DNA from: Isoetes taiwanensis
Lineage: Eukaryota; Streptophyta; Lycopodiopsida; Isoetales; Isoetaceae
NCBI GenBank assembly: GCA_021234155.1
Contig: JAJEKV010000893.1
Location: 1 to 64,000, forward strand
Direction: 5' to 3'
Length of the DNA: 64,000 nucleotides
Positions 32,833 through 45,293 of this stretch are shown in pieces. Both the position numbers and the translations under genes were made by a program. Positions within the stretch are counted from its first letter, which is position 1; every line of letters begins with the position of its first letter. The notes below the pieces were generated by a model. The model did no database searches. It had not been told where the DNA came from and saw nothing but the letters and a program-made list of their open reading frames with translations.

Positions 32833-33379
32833 ATTGTGATTCCTTTTTCTATTGTATCTATTTTTCTTATTATATTTTTCCTTACAACCCATTCGATTGT
32901 TGTAGGAGTATGCCCTCTGAGTTTGGTATAGTCATTTATAGATCCCAATCAATTCCCCTTAGAAGCCCTTATTGTGCTACATATTCACATGTTATGTCAA
33001 ATACCAGCCATGGTATTTTGTGTCCACCAATTATCCTTCTCCTTGCGTTTCTTCCTTTAAGCTTTCCTTTTATTTTGTTTGTTACAAGAAGGTGCAATCA
33101 CAATCCATTATTCTTATGCAAGTTTGGCATCAAATTCCATTATTTTTATGTGGGTTTAGCAATGTGAGCATCATAAAGAGTTGCTCCTCACTAAACACTC
33201 GTTTCCTTTATGCAAATGATTAGAAGGTCAACATCTGCTTTGTATATGTTTCTTGTAGGATGAAGAAATGCACCCATTGAAGGTCTAGAACTCTACATTA
33301 GTGTTCTCTCAAGTAAAAGTCCATGGTCAAACATTACCAATTGTAGAATTTTGTAGTTTGACACCATTCAATGCAAGAT

Positions 33380-33480
33380 GTGTTGACAACCATAGTTGCA
33401 ATTTACACTTATAGCTAGTATATGCATGTTAAAAATATAATTGCAATTTACACTTGTACTAGTATATGCATGTTGAAAGT
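33380..33480. repeat. Short tandem duplication
   Basis: The phrase TTGCAATTTACACTT followed by CTAGTATATGCATGTT occurs twice, starting near 33387 and 33442. Confidence 0.75.
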
Positions 33481-35182
33481 ATTTGATGCCTCACATTCTT
33501 GGCCATTTTCTGCATGCAATCAAACTTGAGAGTTAGAAACCAGAGTCAATTTGCATAAAATTCATCTTCAATTATGTGGGCAAATTTTCAAACATCTCTC
33601 TTTATCGTATCAAACCCTAGTCCGGACCACAATGTGTTGAATTACATAATGTCATTTGGATGATCAAATATATATGTGGAAGACTTGAAAATACTCAGTT
33701 TCTCAGCATGCATGTATAGCATGCCATACATTTCGATGCCATTCTCGTAAAGGGGCTGAAACATTTTGCCCTTGTACACCAAATGCCACTTAGATGGTAG
33801 TTTTCTGAGTTAAGTTGCGTTTCTCTCAAGATCTCCTTCTCCACCATCGCGACCTTTGTCATATACGCCCATAGAAAAAGCGAAAAGCACATATAATCTA
33901 AAGTCATAACTGAGATGTATAAAGAGTTCGATAAATTTAAGGTATATAACATTATCTTAGGTAGGTTGTTTTACGTGGGCGGTTTATCTTTATCTACATG
34001 CATAATAGAAAAGCAATTGTGATCCAACATACAAATTACGCCATTACGGGTTCATCTTTTCAATACTAACCACATTATTATTGAGAAAAGTAAATACCTC
34101 TGCAACTTGATCCTTGCTAAAAAATGATACGGCGGTGTTGTAGAAGGCTTTTCATCATGGTAGTCATCAGGAGTCTCACGAAGTGTTTCTTCTCCGGTTC
34201 CACGCCTCAAATAAGCATTGTCTTCCATAAGAGAACACAATTTGCTTCAAACAACATGGAAAATCAGATTCAAACACTTCTTGACTCTACTTCTTGACAA
34301 TTTGGTACGGTTTACTAAACTCGTAAAGCTTCTCTTATTCTTCTACGGGTAGATCTACCATTTTAAGGTAGCCTTTTATCTCATCATAGAGAATATTATG
34401 TAAGTCTTCTTGAAGAGATGATATTGAAGCATCGGTTTGGTGCCAATCCCTGCCGGATGGGCGTGATCTATATTCTTCTTCAATGAAGATGTTGATGTTT
34501 GTAGGCGGTGTTAGGAGATCGACACCGGTCTAGATGCTTGGAATTTCAAAGTAATCTGTAGCCTAAGATGCATAACATCATCATCTACAAAAGAACATGC
34601 ATCAATGTATGCATCAAGAAGGACAACAACATAGGCTATAGGGGCTGCACCCTTGATCAATAATAAACTTCGACCACCATCACCATTATCATCACCATCA
34701 TGATAATTGTGATTTGCTTGCCTAATACTAAGCTCTTAGCAACTAGTCCAAGGACATTAGATGCTTTACTTCCGGTGCAACCTTCTTGTTGATGAAAAAA
34801 GATACTAAAATATCTCTTCTTGGCATTGAGGCGGTTTTGCCCTAAAACCCGAAGTATTGCCAACATTTTATCTTTCGGGTCGCATGATAAATCTATGCAT
34901 AAATGCTTCCAGCTCTTTCTATTCAATATTTCTTTGCATTACTAATGCAAGTGCTTCAATGCATTCACGTAAATAAAGAGAAATCCGAGATCTAAGAAGC
35001 ATAAGATTACCAGAGTTAAGAAGATCAATGGTGTTGAGTATGTCCCCCATATTTGAGAAATTTACGCTCAAAAAAAGACTCGCAAATCCCCGATATGAAT
35101 TTAGGATCCACTATTTATTCGACTTTCCAATCTACTAATTTAAATAGATAATGTCCACCCGAGATCTCTCTGTAGGAACACC

Positions 35183-35390
35183 CGAATCTGAATGAATGAC
35201 ATGTTGGTATCATATAAATGATTTCTTTGATTGTAAAAGTACACATTCCTGAAGCCTATCATAACGAGTGTGTCTTATACTCAATCTGAGCGAATGACAT
35301 CTTAGTATCATATAGATGATTTTCTTGGATTTTAAAGTACACATTCCTCGAGCCTATTTGAAACGAGTGTCTCGATACTCAATTTTCTTG
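35183..35390. repeat. Tandem duplication, about 105 bp
   Basis: Two copies share GAATGACAT, TAGTATCATATA-ATGATTT and AAAGTACACATTCCT, then a CGAGTGT phrase, starting near 35183 and 35285. It lies between exon-like segments of the unrecognised minus-strand gene, presumably in an intron. Confidence 0.75.
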
Positions 35391-36639
35391 AATGGATAAA
35401 TCAATGGCCATCGAATATGGTAAGATACAAGTTCAAGACATTGGGGTCATCACATCCATAAACTTTTATGCTTTCATTGTATGCGTGTACAATTTCATTC
35501 ATCTGTGCATTCTCCCACATGGTATATAAAAAGTGTTACATATGCCTTCATTCACTTTCCTTTGCGGGAATGATGCCAACACTTTCTCTCCTATCTTAGT
35601 GAGAGAAGGCAGCACATGAGAAGGGCCATTCGGAAGATCACCCTGTGGTTTGACTTTCTTAGTGGTTACTAAGTCTTCATGAGGCTTGTTCGAAGTATCC
35701 CTGCCAGTTACATTTGCTCAAACCCCGATAAACACGCAAATGGAAGGCGAGCGTAAGGTGTCAAACAAGCTAATTTGACGCCAAGAAACATAAATGCATT
35801 GCATACCTTCAAGCAAAACAGGATCTTCTTTTTTTATTCGAGCCAGTGCATGTTTACTTGATTATAGGGGTCAAATATAATATATTCTCGTTGTTTTGTT
35901 AAGACGAAGCGGCGCTTCTAGAAGGCGCTACTTAGCTCCTTTTGCGAGAGGAGAGAACTAGTGTGTTTCCACGATCCGGAAAAGATGCAAAATATGTTAC
36001 TAGCTTGCAAACATGTTGTACATGTATTATTTGGGCCTTATATTGCGTCGTTCCACAAGGAAAGCGGCAGCGGACTATCCCTTGAGAATATGCAAACCTG
36101 TCCTCCAGAACCTCTACATGCAGTGATTGCAAAATTCGGACCCATTTGGATCTACTGCGATTCTTTGTCAAATCTTTGCCAAAACATTAATAACTAGCAA
36201 CTTGAATAATAACAAGAGCAAATAAATCTCCCACGGACCATCAACTTCTATATGATATGACCACCACAAGGAGAGTGTTGCCAAGTTCCACACCATCAAC
36301 CGTGGACTCGAACCATATGAAGCCGCTAAACAATGTGCTCAATTATGAAGAAATGCAAGAAGAGATATTGGTCGTACATGAGTTAGTGCTCCATAATACA
36401 AATATTTCTTACTTTCAAAGTCTAATTCTACAATAGTGTTTGAGGCCCAAAAGGACTTTAGTTGTTTAATGAAAACACATTACATAGCATGGCAACAAGG
36501 ATCTGATCCATGCATAGAATCTTAAAGAACCACATTTACATTATACTAGCATTCAGAATGAATAGTGATGCTTATGTAAGACATGGAAGAATATTGAGAA
36601 ACATTGATTGGCATATGCAAATTCAAGAGTAGCCCTCAT

Positions 36640-36840
36640 CAGCCCCCTTCCATGTGGGTTTGGTGGCTAGCTATCAATCATGAGATCTTGTGTTCAAGTC
36701 TCGATAAAGATCTTGAGGGAACGGCATATGTCCTATGGATGTTGCTAACTCCAATGTGGTATGATTAACAATCACTACCTATCTAGTATCTCTCTTTACC
36801 CGGCTGGACAACTAATAAAGTTTCTCAATTTTGTTTCACA
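36640..36840 (+). repeat. Possible tRNA-derived SINE
   Basis: GGTTTGGTGGCTAGCT (from about 36658) resembles a pol III A box and TGTTCAAGTCTC about 30 bp later resembles a B box, giving tRNA-like spacing. The following 130 bp could be the SINE body. No clear tail or target duplication. Confidence 0.35.
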
Positions 36841-38016
36841 TACATTCATTAAACATTTCTAAGGAAATAATTATCTTTGGAAAAGTACTACCTAATACAA
36901 AGACTTACCCTGCGTGAGGTGGTCCGGACACAAGTGTAAAAAGCAAGCCATTTGTTCTAGGATTCCAAAGAGTGATTACTTCCTCTGCGACCAACTTGCT
37001 AGAAACAGAACCATCGGAGAAAATCGGCAGCTAGCATCTCTTTCGCCTGGATGAACAAGAAAAATGAACACTTTAACTTAATATTAATTGATTCTAACAA
37101 GAGCAATAAGTACTAAATGACAAAAAATTATCAAATAAAAATAACATCTCACACTCTCTAAAGATTATTAAACAAACATATCAAGAAATGCAACATCTTC
37201 TTGAAAAACACCCCCTCGGTGACTTTGCTAGAGCAAATGTAAGCTAGATACTTCTCTAGAACATGGCTGCTAGCATTGATAAAAAGGAACTCAAATTGCA
37301 TTGACCGGGGATCGAGATGGAGGATTACAACATTACTCATTGCAAAGATCATTTTAGGTGTATGCCATGATGTTTCTAAAATTTGTTGGAACAAAGATAC
37401 AAGACCGCCAAGCTGTACTTTGCCCGAGCTTTAAATAAGAAAATATCAAACAAATGAAACGAATGAAATTGCATAAAAGCGTACTTATAGGATCATCGAA
37501 GCGCAAATCCGAGTTCTCGAAGCCCTTTTGACCAAATACGTGAGACAAACACCTAGAAAGCATACCATCAAAGCATGTCACGAAAGACTAGTAGGAAGGT
37601 AAGTCAATACATTACTTTGAAGTCACCACTATAAGAGCAACCGACAACCATATAATCGGTTGGACTATATGCCGAGCTTGAAATTTTTGCACTATTTCCC
37701 GATCAATCCATGCATGATTTTAGTATTATCGCATTATATCTGACATCAAATGATCACCGAAATGGTCGAATGACTACCTATGTGGTTCATCAACACGAGT
37801 GTTCAATGTGCACTTGCTTAGATTCTTGATCCCATTTTCAAAACTTCAAAAAGACACTCCACCGCGGATCCCCGGATGCGACCTCGATTCTTCCACGGGT
37901 GGGAGGTGTTCCAAGCAAACTAGATTCTCTATGCATCACGACCTCGACCATCGGCTCCCCACGTATTACGACCGGTTCCGGCGGCTTGCCCGATTTGAGG
38001 GCGATCAAAGATATCC

Positions 38017-38096
38017 TAAGCATATGCTGGCATATACTTGGATATGCTATAAACCCACATAAACGAGGGTTTGCCCCCTTAGGGGCAACCCAAAAA
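38017..38096. repeat. Dispersed repeat R2, copy 1, with terminal hairpin
   Basis: Contains GCATATGCTGGCATATACTT and AAACCCACAT, then the hairpin formed by GGGTTTGCCCC and GGGGCAACCC (38067-38091), then AAAAAA. A second copy lies at 38560-38638. Confidence 0.7.
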
Positions 38097-38137
38097 ATAT
38101 CATATCATAATATCATAATATATATAAAATTACTTTG

Positions 38138-38246
38138 GATGCCCCCATGGAATAGATATCTATATATTCAAATCGATCTAGGCCATTCATTTGAAAATAG
38201 GTGAGGTGGCGAATAAATAGCCATTGGATCTCCATGGGGGGCATGC
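38138..38246. repeat. Short inverted repeat, MITE-like
   Basis: GGATGCCCCCATGGA at 38138 is mirrored by TCCATGGGGGGCATGC at 38231, bracketing about 80 bp of AT-rich sequence. The right arm continues into a GCATGCATGG tandem. Confidence 0.5.
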
Positions 38247-38477
38247 ATGGGCATGCATGGGGCCATGCACCACATCCTGAAGCCATTCAAAAAGGGAGAA
38301 GAAATCCTAGCCCTTAAATTTTGTTAGGAAGGTGCAAGGAAGGTGCCAAAAAGTGGATTTGGTGCAGCAGATTATAACCGTTAGATCAAAGGGTGAGGAT
38401 AAATCCTAGCCCTTAACTTTTTATATTAAATTGATATATCTTTTTTAAAGAGGTGAGGTGGCACTCTCATTAATAAA

Positions 38478-38522
38478 ACAAGGTGCTGCACACGGAGGGT
38501 TGCCCTCCGTGACCCGAGAGTG
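38478..38522. repeat. Dispersed repeat R1, copy 3
   Basis: Starts ACAAGGTGCTGCACACGG and has the perfect hairpin ACGGAGGGTTGCCCTCCGT (8-bp stem, TTG loop), then GACCCGAGAGTG. Only about 40 bp separate it from R2 copy 2, so R1 and R2 may be two ends of one short element here. Confidence 0.7.
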
Positions 38523-38559
38523 AAATGGCTTAAATCACACTTCAAAGTCATGTTTTCGA

Positions 38560-38638
38560 GCATATACTGACATATACTTGGAATGTGCCACAAACCCACA
38601 TGGATGAGGGGTTTCCCCTTAGGGGCAACCCAAAAAAC
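38560..38638. repeat. Dispersed repeat R2, copy 2
   Basis: Shares GAGCATATACTGACATATAC, ACAAACCCACATGGATGAGG and the hairpin GGGGTTTCCCC / GGGGCAACCC with the copy at 38017. Confidence 0.7.
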
Positions 38639-39070
38639 TGGACTCAAACATATCAGTGGAATGTTATTTCCATGCCCAATTCATAATTCATAAGGCAAGG
38701 CATTCAAATACGCTAATAACTCACAAATTGAATGTTGCAAATAGGAAAAAGAAACACAATCCATTGGTTCCATTCAAACCTTGAACATATCGAAAGACGA
38801 GAAGCAAGAATGATGATTTCGTTGGTGTTTTAGTTTTCTTTATCGGGGCTCAACACATGCACGCACTATAGCCCGGTTCTCCAAGATTCAAGGAATTTGA
38901 TTTTTTATTGCTATTTTTGTTTTCTAAATTTGAAATTGCCTCCAAGATTTCCAACCACCTTTATTGATTTTAGTACTGAATTGGGGGACAAAAGGGACAT
39001 CGAAAATGAGACACCACTGTGTGCAGACATTTGTTTGGTTCTAAAAACTACAAGGTTGAATCCATTATTA

Positions 39071-39400
39071 CACTAGAAGAAAACCCCTATGCTTGTAACG
39101 CTTTTTGATACGCTTTTTTGAACTAAAATAATATTATAATATAATTAAAAAATAGCGTTACAATGTTGATTTGATACGAGTTACGAATGATGGGGTCAAT
39201 TGAAACGCGTAACGGATTTGTAACGCATAACAAGTTTGAAACGCGTAACGGATTTGTAACGCATAACAAGTTTGCAATGCGTTTCAAAAGAATTAAAACA
39301 GAAACGCGTTTCAATATTGAAACGCATTGCAAATAACAATATTAAAATAAAAAAAAAAATCCTTGCAACGCGTTACAAGTTCATGAACCGTTACAAAAAA
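39071..39400 (-). mobile_element. CACTA (En/Spm) transposon terminus with subterminal repeats
   Basis: CACTAGAAGAAAACCCCTAT at 39071 is a typical CACTA terminal inverted repeat, preceded by TTA, a possible 3-bp target duplication. The next 300 bp repeat GTAACGC, GAAACGCGTAACGG and GCGTTTCAA in both orientations, exactly the subterminal organisation that En/Spm transposase binds. The genes that follow (39.4-41.3 kb and 47.4-51.3 kb) read toward this end, so it would be the element's 3' terminus. The matching opposite terminus is not visible in the window. Confidence 0.8.
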
Positions 39401-39449
39401 AAAAATTTGGACGAATTAGTAAAACATAACAAAAAGAAAAATTTTATTA

Positions 39450-41240
39450 ATTCAAAAGAAATACAATATTGTTTCAGCAAGCATAGCTGCCTGCTGCACC
39501 ACTACCATCATGCTCATCATCATAATTTTGATGTGCATAAATATCATCTTGTTCAACGTTATTAGGTAGACCACCATTATCAGCTTGTACTTCCATATCA
39601 TCCAGAAGAAGCAATTGCTCAATAGCCTACACAAGAAAAATGATATAAAATTAAATTATGAATTCGTTACTAATTTCATAATCTAGAAAAAATTACCTTC
39701 GATGTCGCCTCCCTCTTGGCCAAATGCCATGCCTTGCTAGATGCTTTTGCATCTTACGAAGTTGAGAGTAACCGCTAAGACGAGATTTCCTCTTCCGACG
39801 AGGTCGATCATACATTTCATACTAGTAAATGAAAAAAAAATGTAAGTACATACATAAATTGATACAAGATAAAAATTTTGCTAACACATACAAATCGAAA
39901 GTGTAAATGTGACTTTGCCTCCACTCCCCGGATTGCCCTTAACGCCCCTTTGCCTATAAATAAAATAATAGAAATCCAACAAACTTTAACTATAATATAG
40001 AGTAAGCATAAATTTACATTCGGAAGAATTTAATTAAACTCACGTTTATGCGCATGACATTGTTGAGCATATTCTACTCTCTCACCCCATTTCTTCCTTT
40101 GTCCCTCTCTCAAAAAAGTGCTCCCATGCCCGACGATTATCCTCTAATTGTGGAGGGGCGGGTTGTAATTTTATCCTTGGCGATATCATCAATCAATCTA
40201 GATTTAAAAAAACCCAAAGTAGTTTTAAACATAATTAAAATATGTATTTAAACAAAGTTATAAATTTAACTCACCTAAAAGATCGTCCCTATAATCCTCA
40301 TGACTTCTTTTTTTACTCCATGCTTTTCGTGCCATTCCTCTAATCTCTACCGAAGACCTATATCACACATGTGGAACTTTACCTTTAGCTTATTAAAAAT
40401 CATCATCAATAAAAAAAAAAATGAAACAACAATTACTTACTGCATCAATATGCTCCCGCCTTTGATGTTTCATGTCCAAATGCGGGTTCTTCCAGTATAA
40501 TACTTCCTTTGCTACCCTACTTATATTTTTTGAAAATTCCATTGCACCTGCACCATAAGAAGGACAACCTAAGGAAGTGACCGCCAATGGAACTACTTTT
40601 TGCCTCATTGATCCCTCTTCAATAATGATGGTATCCGACTAATATTTAAACCGGCCAATCTGAAAGATAAACGTTCATTAGATGATTAAAATTCAATAAA
40701 GAATGTTAGCTTATGACATTAGAAATTTTAAGACATGGAAATAATGTCTACACTATCCAATATTTAATCTTAAATCCTAACTCGCATCTTTAAATGCTAC
40801 AATTTCAATTCCATAAATAACTAAAATGCAAAAATAAGTACTTACACGTGGATACTCAATCGGTCCTTGCTCGTCTGCAATTCTACTTCTCCTTCGTCCT
40901 GGTCCTCTTCCTTTTCTTGGACCAACTTCTGAGTCATTTATATCAACAGATTGAGAATCTCTAAAGTCCCAGCAAGTGGAGTGTTAGAAGGAGTGGGCAA
41001 GGAGGTTCTAGTGGCTACGGGATGTGACTGTGTGGGAGTGGTAGTGGTAGAAAGAGGACCATAATGATTTATATACCACTGACGATACGTAGCATTCATC
41101 ATATACGCCCTTCTAATAGTGGTATTAGGTTCTGCAGCCATTACATCTGATGCTCGTAAATGCTCCTCTACTGATCCAGTAAACGTGCTTAAGATAACTT
41201 TAATAGCATAAGTGACAGGGTCCTCCAAGACATCGTCCAT
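39450..41240 (-). CDS. Second CACTA gene, possibly Transposase_24/TNPA-like (introns or frame breaks)
   Basis: From an ATG at 41240 the first exon reads MDDVLEDPVTYAIKVILSTF, RRAYMMNATYRQWYINHYGP and a Ser/Thr/Pro-rich tail. Further exon-like segments contain VGPRKGRGPGRRRSRI (about 40890), AMEFSKNISRVAKEVLYWKN (about 40560), HVYRSSVEIRGMARKAWSKK (about 40340), KKWGERVEYAQQCHAHKR (about 40080) and RPRRKRKSRLSGYSQL (about 39790). The RKRGPxR box, basic exons and position between the CACTA terminus and TNP2 fit the second protein of plant CACTA elements, which binds the subterminal repeats. Assignment rests on context and weak similarity. Confidence 0.5.
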
Positions 41241-41399
41241 GTTATTTCCTATGAATGAAACACAATCAATAAGATAAACTTAGTAAAGAAGCTTTTGCCG
41301 AACACAATTAATATATATGAACTCTAACAAGCTTAAATAATACAAGAATCAATTAAACTTAAGCTAAGAGAACCAAAATTTAAGCTAAACCTTACATTA

Positions 41400-43930
41400 C
41401 CTTTTTAAGGCTCTATAATATGATAGAGAGAATTCGTGATAAGACGGCTAAGTTCTTCAACAATATCAACACCTCCTCTAAATAGTATATGCCCTAGAAA
41501 AGAAAGAGGGAAATTGGAAAGCGGCGTATAAGCAACACAGATAGACACATGGGAGTGATTTACAAGAATTCCAAATCGTATAGAAGCTGGCACCTTCTTA
41601 ATCGCAGCTGCAGTCTTGAAGAGGTGGGCTGCAAGATAAGGCAAACAACAAATAATAGTAAGGTAATAGAATGTAAGACCGCTAGAATTGCATGACCATT
41701 GATAACATTTTTATATGCAAACCATATTGCAAGAAACTTAAAACATCTTTGTATATGCTAATGCTATAGTTGCTGGAGTATATTCTGCTCATACTTTGCT
41801 TAATTTGGAACCCAAAAACAAGAAGCATCAACAACATAACAAACACTTACAAGTCCCGGTTACACATCCTTCAAACCATTAACCGGCTTGACTATATTGC
41901 ATGTGCATTTCATACATCTGAACTGTTCCATATTGTATGCGATCGCTTTTCATTTTTATCTTTGACATCCGACTAAAATTTGTGGCAGAAAAATTAAGGC
42001 ACTTGAAGAGCACATTCTCGAACTTTGACAAATTTTGCAGAACGCGGATTCAAAGACTTGAAGCAGCCAATAATCATAATCGCTAATTTGTTACAAGTTT
42101 GTCGGGGCACAAAGGAATCTTTAGAGAAGATTGAGCAAGCATTACAAGATTCTCTATCAAAATCTGCAGCTCGAAGGAGACCTAAAGGCAAAGCAAATGA
42201 AAAGGTCGAGCATGGTGAAAATAGCGTAGCCAAGCTATCCGGCCGAATTGCAAAAGGAGATTTTGTTGAGACTCACCCCCGAGAACAAAATCAAAGCTAA
42301 ATGACATAAAAACAATGTAAAGCTATGGGATGAATTTCAAATCAATACGGTGGGTAAGTGATAACCAGGTAGCGATATGCCTAGGGACATAGCCAAAGAC
42401 ATCATCTTCACTCCAAAGTTGATAAAGACATAAGAAAAGTTGGGCCATATTCTTCTTAAGTTATCAACACCTGGCTTTTTTTCGAGATTTGGATTTAAAT
42501 ATCCATGGCAATGTGTAATATTTGTTTTCTTTATGGAAGCGTTAGCGAGATGGTACGTAGTCTTCCAACAATATCTTGAATACATGTCCGGATAGGAGAG
42601 ACAAGGGAAAACACTACGTTACATGACAAGCAACACGCAAATTTTTGGTAGCCTCACGATCGAAAACGATGCCACCCGCGGCCAAATGACTTCTACGCAG
42701 ACACATGTACAAAATTAGGCGCCCATTAAATTCAACCATAAATCTGTCCGATTTTGGTCCACTTTTCGAGGCAAAACACATGGATTTTTCAAGCATTCAA
42801 GCACAAAACCTATTCCAAAAGCTTTCATCCGGATGGGGTTCAAGACATTGCCTAGCAAGAACGACACTACCATTACTTCTTTAAGATGATCCTCGTCTAG
42901 AACCCGAGTTGGGTCTATGAATCGACAAAAGAATGCCGGTGTTGATAATCCATAAATGGCGGGGCTTTCCCGAACCATGCATCTGGTGTATGCATCAGCG
43001 AAGTCACTCACATCTAATCCTCGACAATATATCTAGCGAACTTTACCATAACAGAATAAGTCATACATCCCGCAGACCCTCGCCCCGTTGCTCACTTAAC
43101 TTGCTTAAGCTCCCTAACTTTACCTCAAAAAATGCATCTAGAAGCACACCGCTTGCCTTCAGATCTCTGAACCCAAAAACTTAGAATAATTAGAAGAAGC
43201 ATACAAGATATCGACTTCAATGCATGAAAGCTACTGAAATAAATACATCAACTTTTCTCAACCCAAGACCTACAGTAATTCAAGACTTTTATTATTTTAA
43301 AGTGTACAAAGACCATTTGTTTCCTTGGCCTCAACTCTTTGCATAAATAATTGAGCCCTAGGGCAAGACAAAGTTTTACTATTATCAAAATCAACTTCTA
43401 GTCCTTTGGATTAAAAACCTTAATCATCTCGCTAACGGTTTCCCCTCAAAAATCGTGAGATCGGTGGATACCGCTTTAAAAGCTTCAATTGCTAAATGTT
43501 CCCGCAAAAAGTCGCATTCAAATCCAAGTAAAGGTATCGCTTTTATAGAAAGATACGCGGACCAAACACTCCTATGATAAATTCAAGCCAAATAGCTAAG
43601 CAATTCCAACAAGTGACCTAATGGGAATATCCAAAATGCGTAAGGTGCAAAATTGATTGACGGACCCAATCCTCCTAGTCCTTTAGCGTTTTGTAGCGTA
43701 ATTGGAAGAGAGATTTGACTGTTTTACCTCGATTGTTCGAGGGATGGTAACAAAGTAGCTCGAGGGATGGTAACGGTTGAACCGCAAGAGCCAACAAGCA
43801 TTGACTTAAGAAATAATGCCAACAACCTTGCAAAATGGGCAAACACAAGCACTTTTGGCGACCATTCAGAACATGCTCGGAAAACAAAAATAAAAGCAAG
43901 AAAATTAGAAGCATTGAAGACAAATCTTAC
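41400..43930 (-). pseudogene. Exon-like pieces of an unrecognised helical-repeat protein
   Basis: Minus-strand stretches that read as coding include: near 43925-43740, VFRACSEWSPKVLVFAHFAR and LLALFLKSMLVGSCG; near 43160-43080, DLKASGVLLDAFFEVKLGSL; at 43030-42740, GLDVSDFADAYTRCMVRESP, FCRFIDPTRVLDEDHLKEVM and VVSFLLGNVLNPIRMKAFGI; near 42170-41995, RQTCNKLAIMIIGCFKSLNP; near 41640-41400, LAAHLFKTAAAIKKVPASIR and, after a TTTTCTAG acceptor, GIYYLEEVLILLKNLAVLS. The helical Leu-rich pattern resembles the pieces at 33.7-38 kb, and both could be one large host gene or cargo of the CACTA element. Family not recognised. Confidence 0.35.
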
Positions 43931-43999
43931 CGATTATTGCTCCTTGGTTGTTCTAAGGACGAAATACAAGGAAACCTAAGTCTGGCACGATGTCGCTCA

Positions 44000-45090
44000 C
44001 TCTTCTCAAAACAAATGGCACGATTTACCTTCCCCGTTCTTTGAAGATCGATTGCTCCCTACTTGGATCGCCGACTAAAAGAAAAATGAAGTCCAAATCC
44101 CCCTAATCTCCTTGCCTATGCCTCGTGTATAGAACCATCGCTACCTTCCCCATTCATTCAACCTGTGCAAATGGGCCGCCAAGAATGGATTCGGTTCAAA
44201 AAAAATTGTTGATTAGGAGTTCAATGGTCCATGATTTCGTATTCGGTTGGAAGGTTGGTCCTGCATGTAATGTAATAATAAAAAAACATTCCTTCAGCGT
44301 TTCAATGGTTTCATTCAATGTATAGACATGTATATTTTAAGACATTAAAAAATGGGGTCTATAGTAGTATTATACTCAATAGTAATTAATGTTGTCGTCA
44401 GTGAAGAGAGTGTTGCTGGATCTATAAAGAGTTTATCCCTAACGGAACCTTTAATCGGCATTAGGCTCTTTCCATATTAAAGGCAACGGATCAATTCGAT
44501 TTTTTTTTTGTCTGAAGCCAGGCATCATCGACATTCACAGGTTTACCTCGTTAGAATTCACGTGTTAAAAGTTATTTAGGAGCAAGTGCTTTAGGCCCTT
44601 TTTTTTTTGCCATTTTTCTTTTGTAAACGGCTTTGCCTTAGAAATATAAAAATACAGAAATATTTTACTTTTAAGACATACCTTGCCATGGTATCACCCA
44701 TAGTGCCACAACACGATATTTTTTATGCCTTCATGGATGCCTTAGAGATATTTTTGCATTTTAAATTTAGTAGCCATTGCTTTTTTCAAGGATTTTTGTA
44801 GCCAAGGCCATGTGGCAAAAAAATACAAGGCAAAATTTGCCCCAACTTATCTTTTACTTAACATACGGCATGTCTTACCCATATTCTTAACACATGCTCT
44901 CGTAGAGTTGTAGGCTAAATGGTTATTTACACCATCAAACATTCAAGGATGAGCCAAACATTATGGCCATTTGCACATTTAGGCAAATTGACAAGTGGAA
45001 TAAGGCAAGTGGCAACTTGTTAGCCAATTTTTTCAATGGCAAAAATCCATACCATTTATATTCCGAGTGGAACATATTACATGTCTCATT
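44000..45090. other. No recognised gene
   Basis: AT-rich DNA with a few short open frames. Nothing here has a motif I can support; the part near 44000-44270 could be 5' flank of the minus-strand exon-like pieces. Confidence 0.4.
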
Positions 45091-45099
45091 GTGGAACAT

Positions 45100-45290
45100 G
45101 TCTCATTACATGTTTGAGCCACCTAGGCTCCAACATGCCAAGGTGGTATCGGAAACATGTCACCTAGTCTCCAACATGCCAAGGTGGCTCAACCATGCCA
45201 CCTAGGCTCCAACGCGCCAAGGTGGTGAAATGTCTCAAACATGTCACCTAGTCTCCAACATGCCAAGGTGGCTCAACCATGCCACCTAGG
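45100..45290. repeat. Minisatellite of CCACCTAGGCTCCAACATGC-type units
   Basis: Units of the form CCACCTAGGCTCCAACATGC followed by CAAGGTGG recur at least four times, alternating with TCACCTAGTCTCC variants and spacers with AAACATG or TCAACCATG. CCACCT and AGGTGG ends make each unit partly palindromic. Confidence 0.7.
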
Positions 45291-45293
45291 TTT

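Larger units (their letters stand above)
33700..38040 (-). pseudogene. Exon-like pieces of an unrecognised, helix-rich protein gene
   Basis: Several minus-strand stretches read like exons in one orientation. Near 38023-37800: LRISLIALKSGKPPEPVVIR and DPRWSVFLKFWKWDQESKQV. Near 37581-37490: CFDGMLSRCLSHVFGQKGFE. Near 37400-37160: LFQQILETSWHTPKMIFAMS and HVLEKYLAYICSSKVTEGVF. Near 37010-36910: KLVAEEVITLWNPRTNGLLF with TLVSGPPHAG. Near 35710-35580: KPHEDLVTTKKVKPQGDLPN. Near 35045-34710: NTIDLLNSGNLMLLRSRISL, YLRECIEALALVMQRN and CDPKDKMLAILRVLGQNRLN. The amphipathic Leu-rich pattern suggests a HEAT/ARM-type scaffold, but I do not recognise the family. Exon borders and intactness cannot be settled; at least one frame change (about 34925) is needed. 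Confidence 0.4.

Noticed and set aside
38067-38640. R2 hairpins as Helitron 3' ends
   Set aside because: No CTRR followed by T at a consistent distance in both copies (one has CTGG, the other does not).
42025-42300. 91-codon plus-strand frame with a lysine-rich tail
   Set aside because: The opposite strand fits the run of minus-strand exon-like pieces better, and the plus frame has no recognisable motif or splice context.
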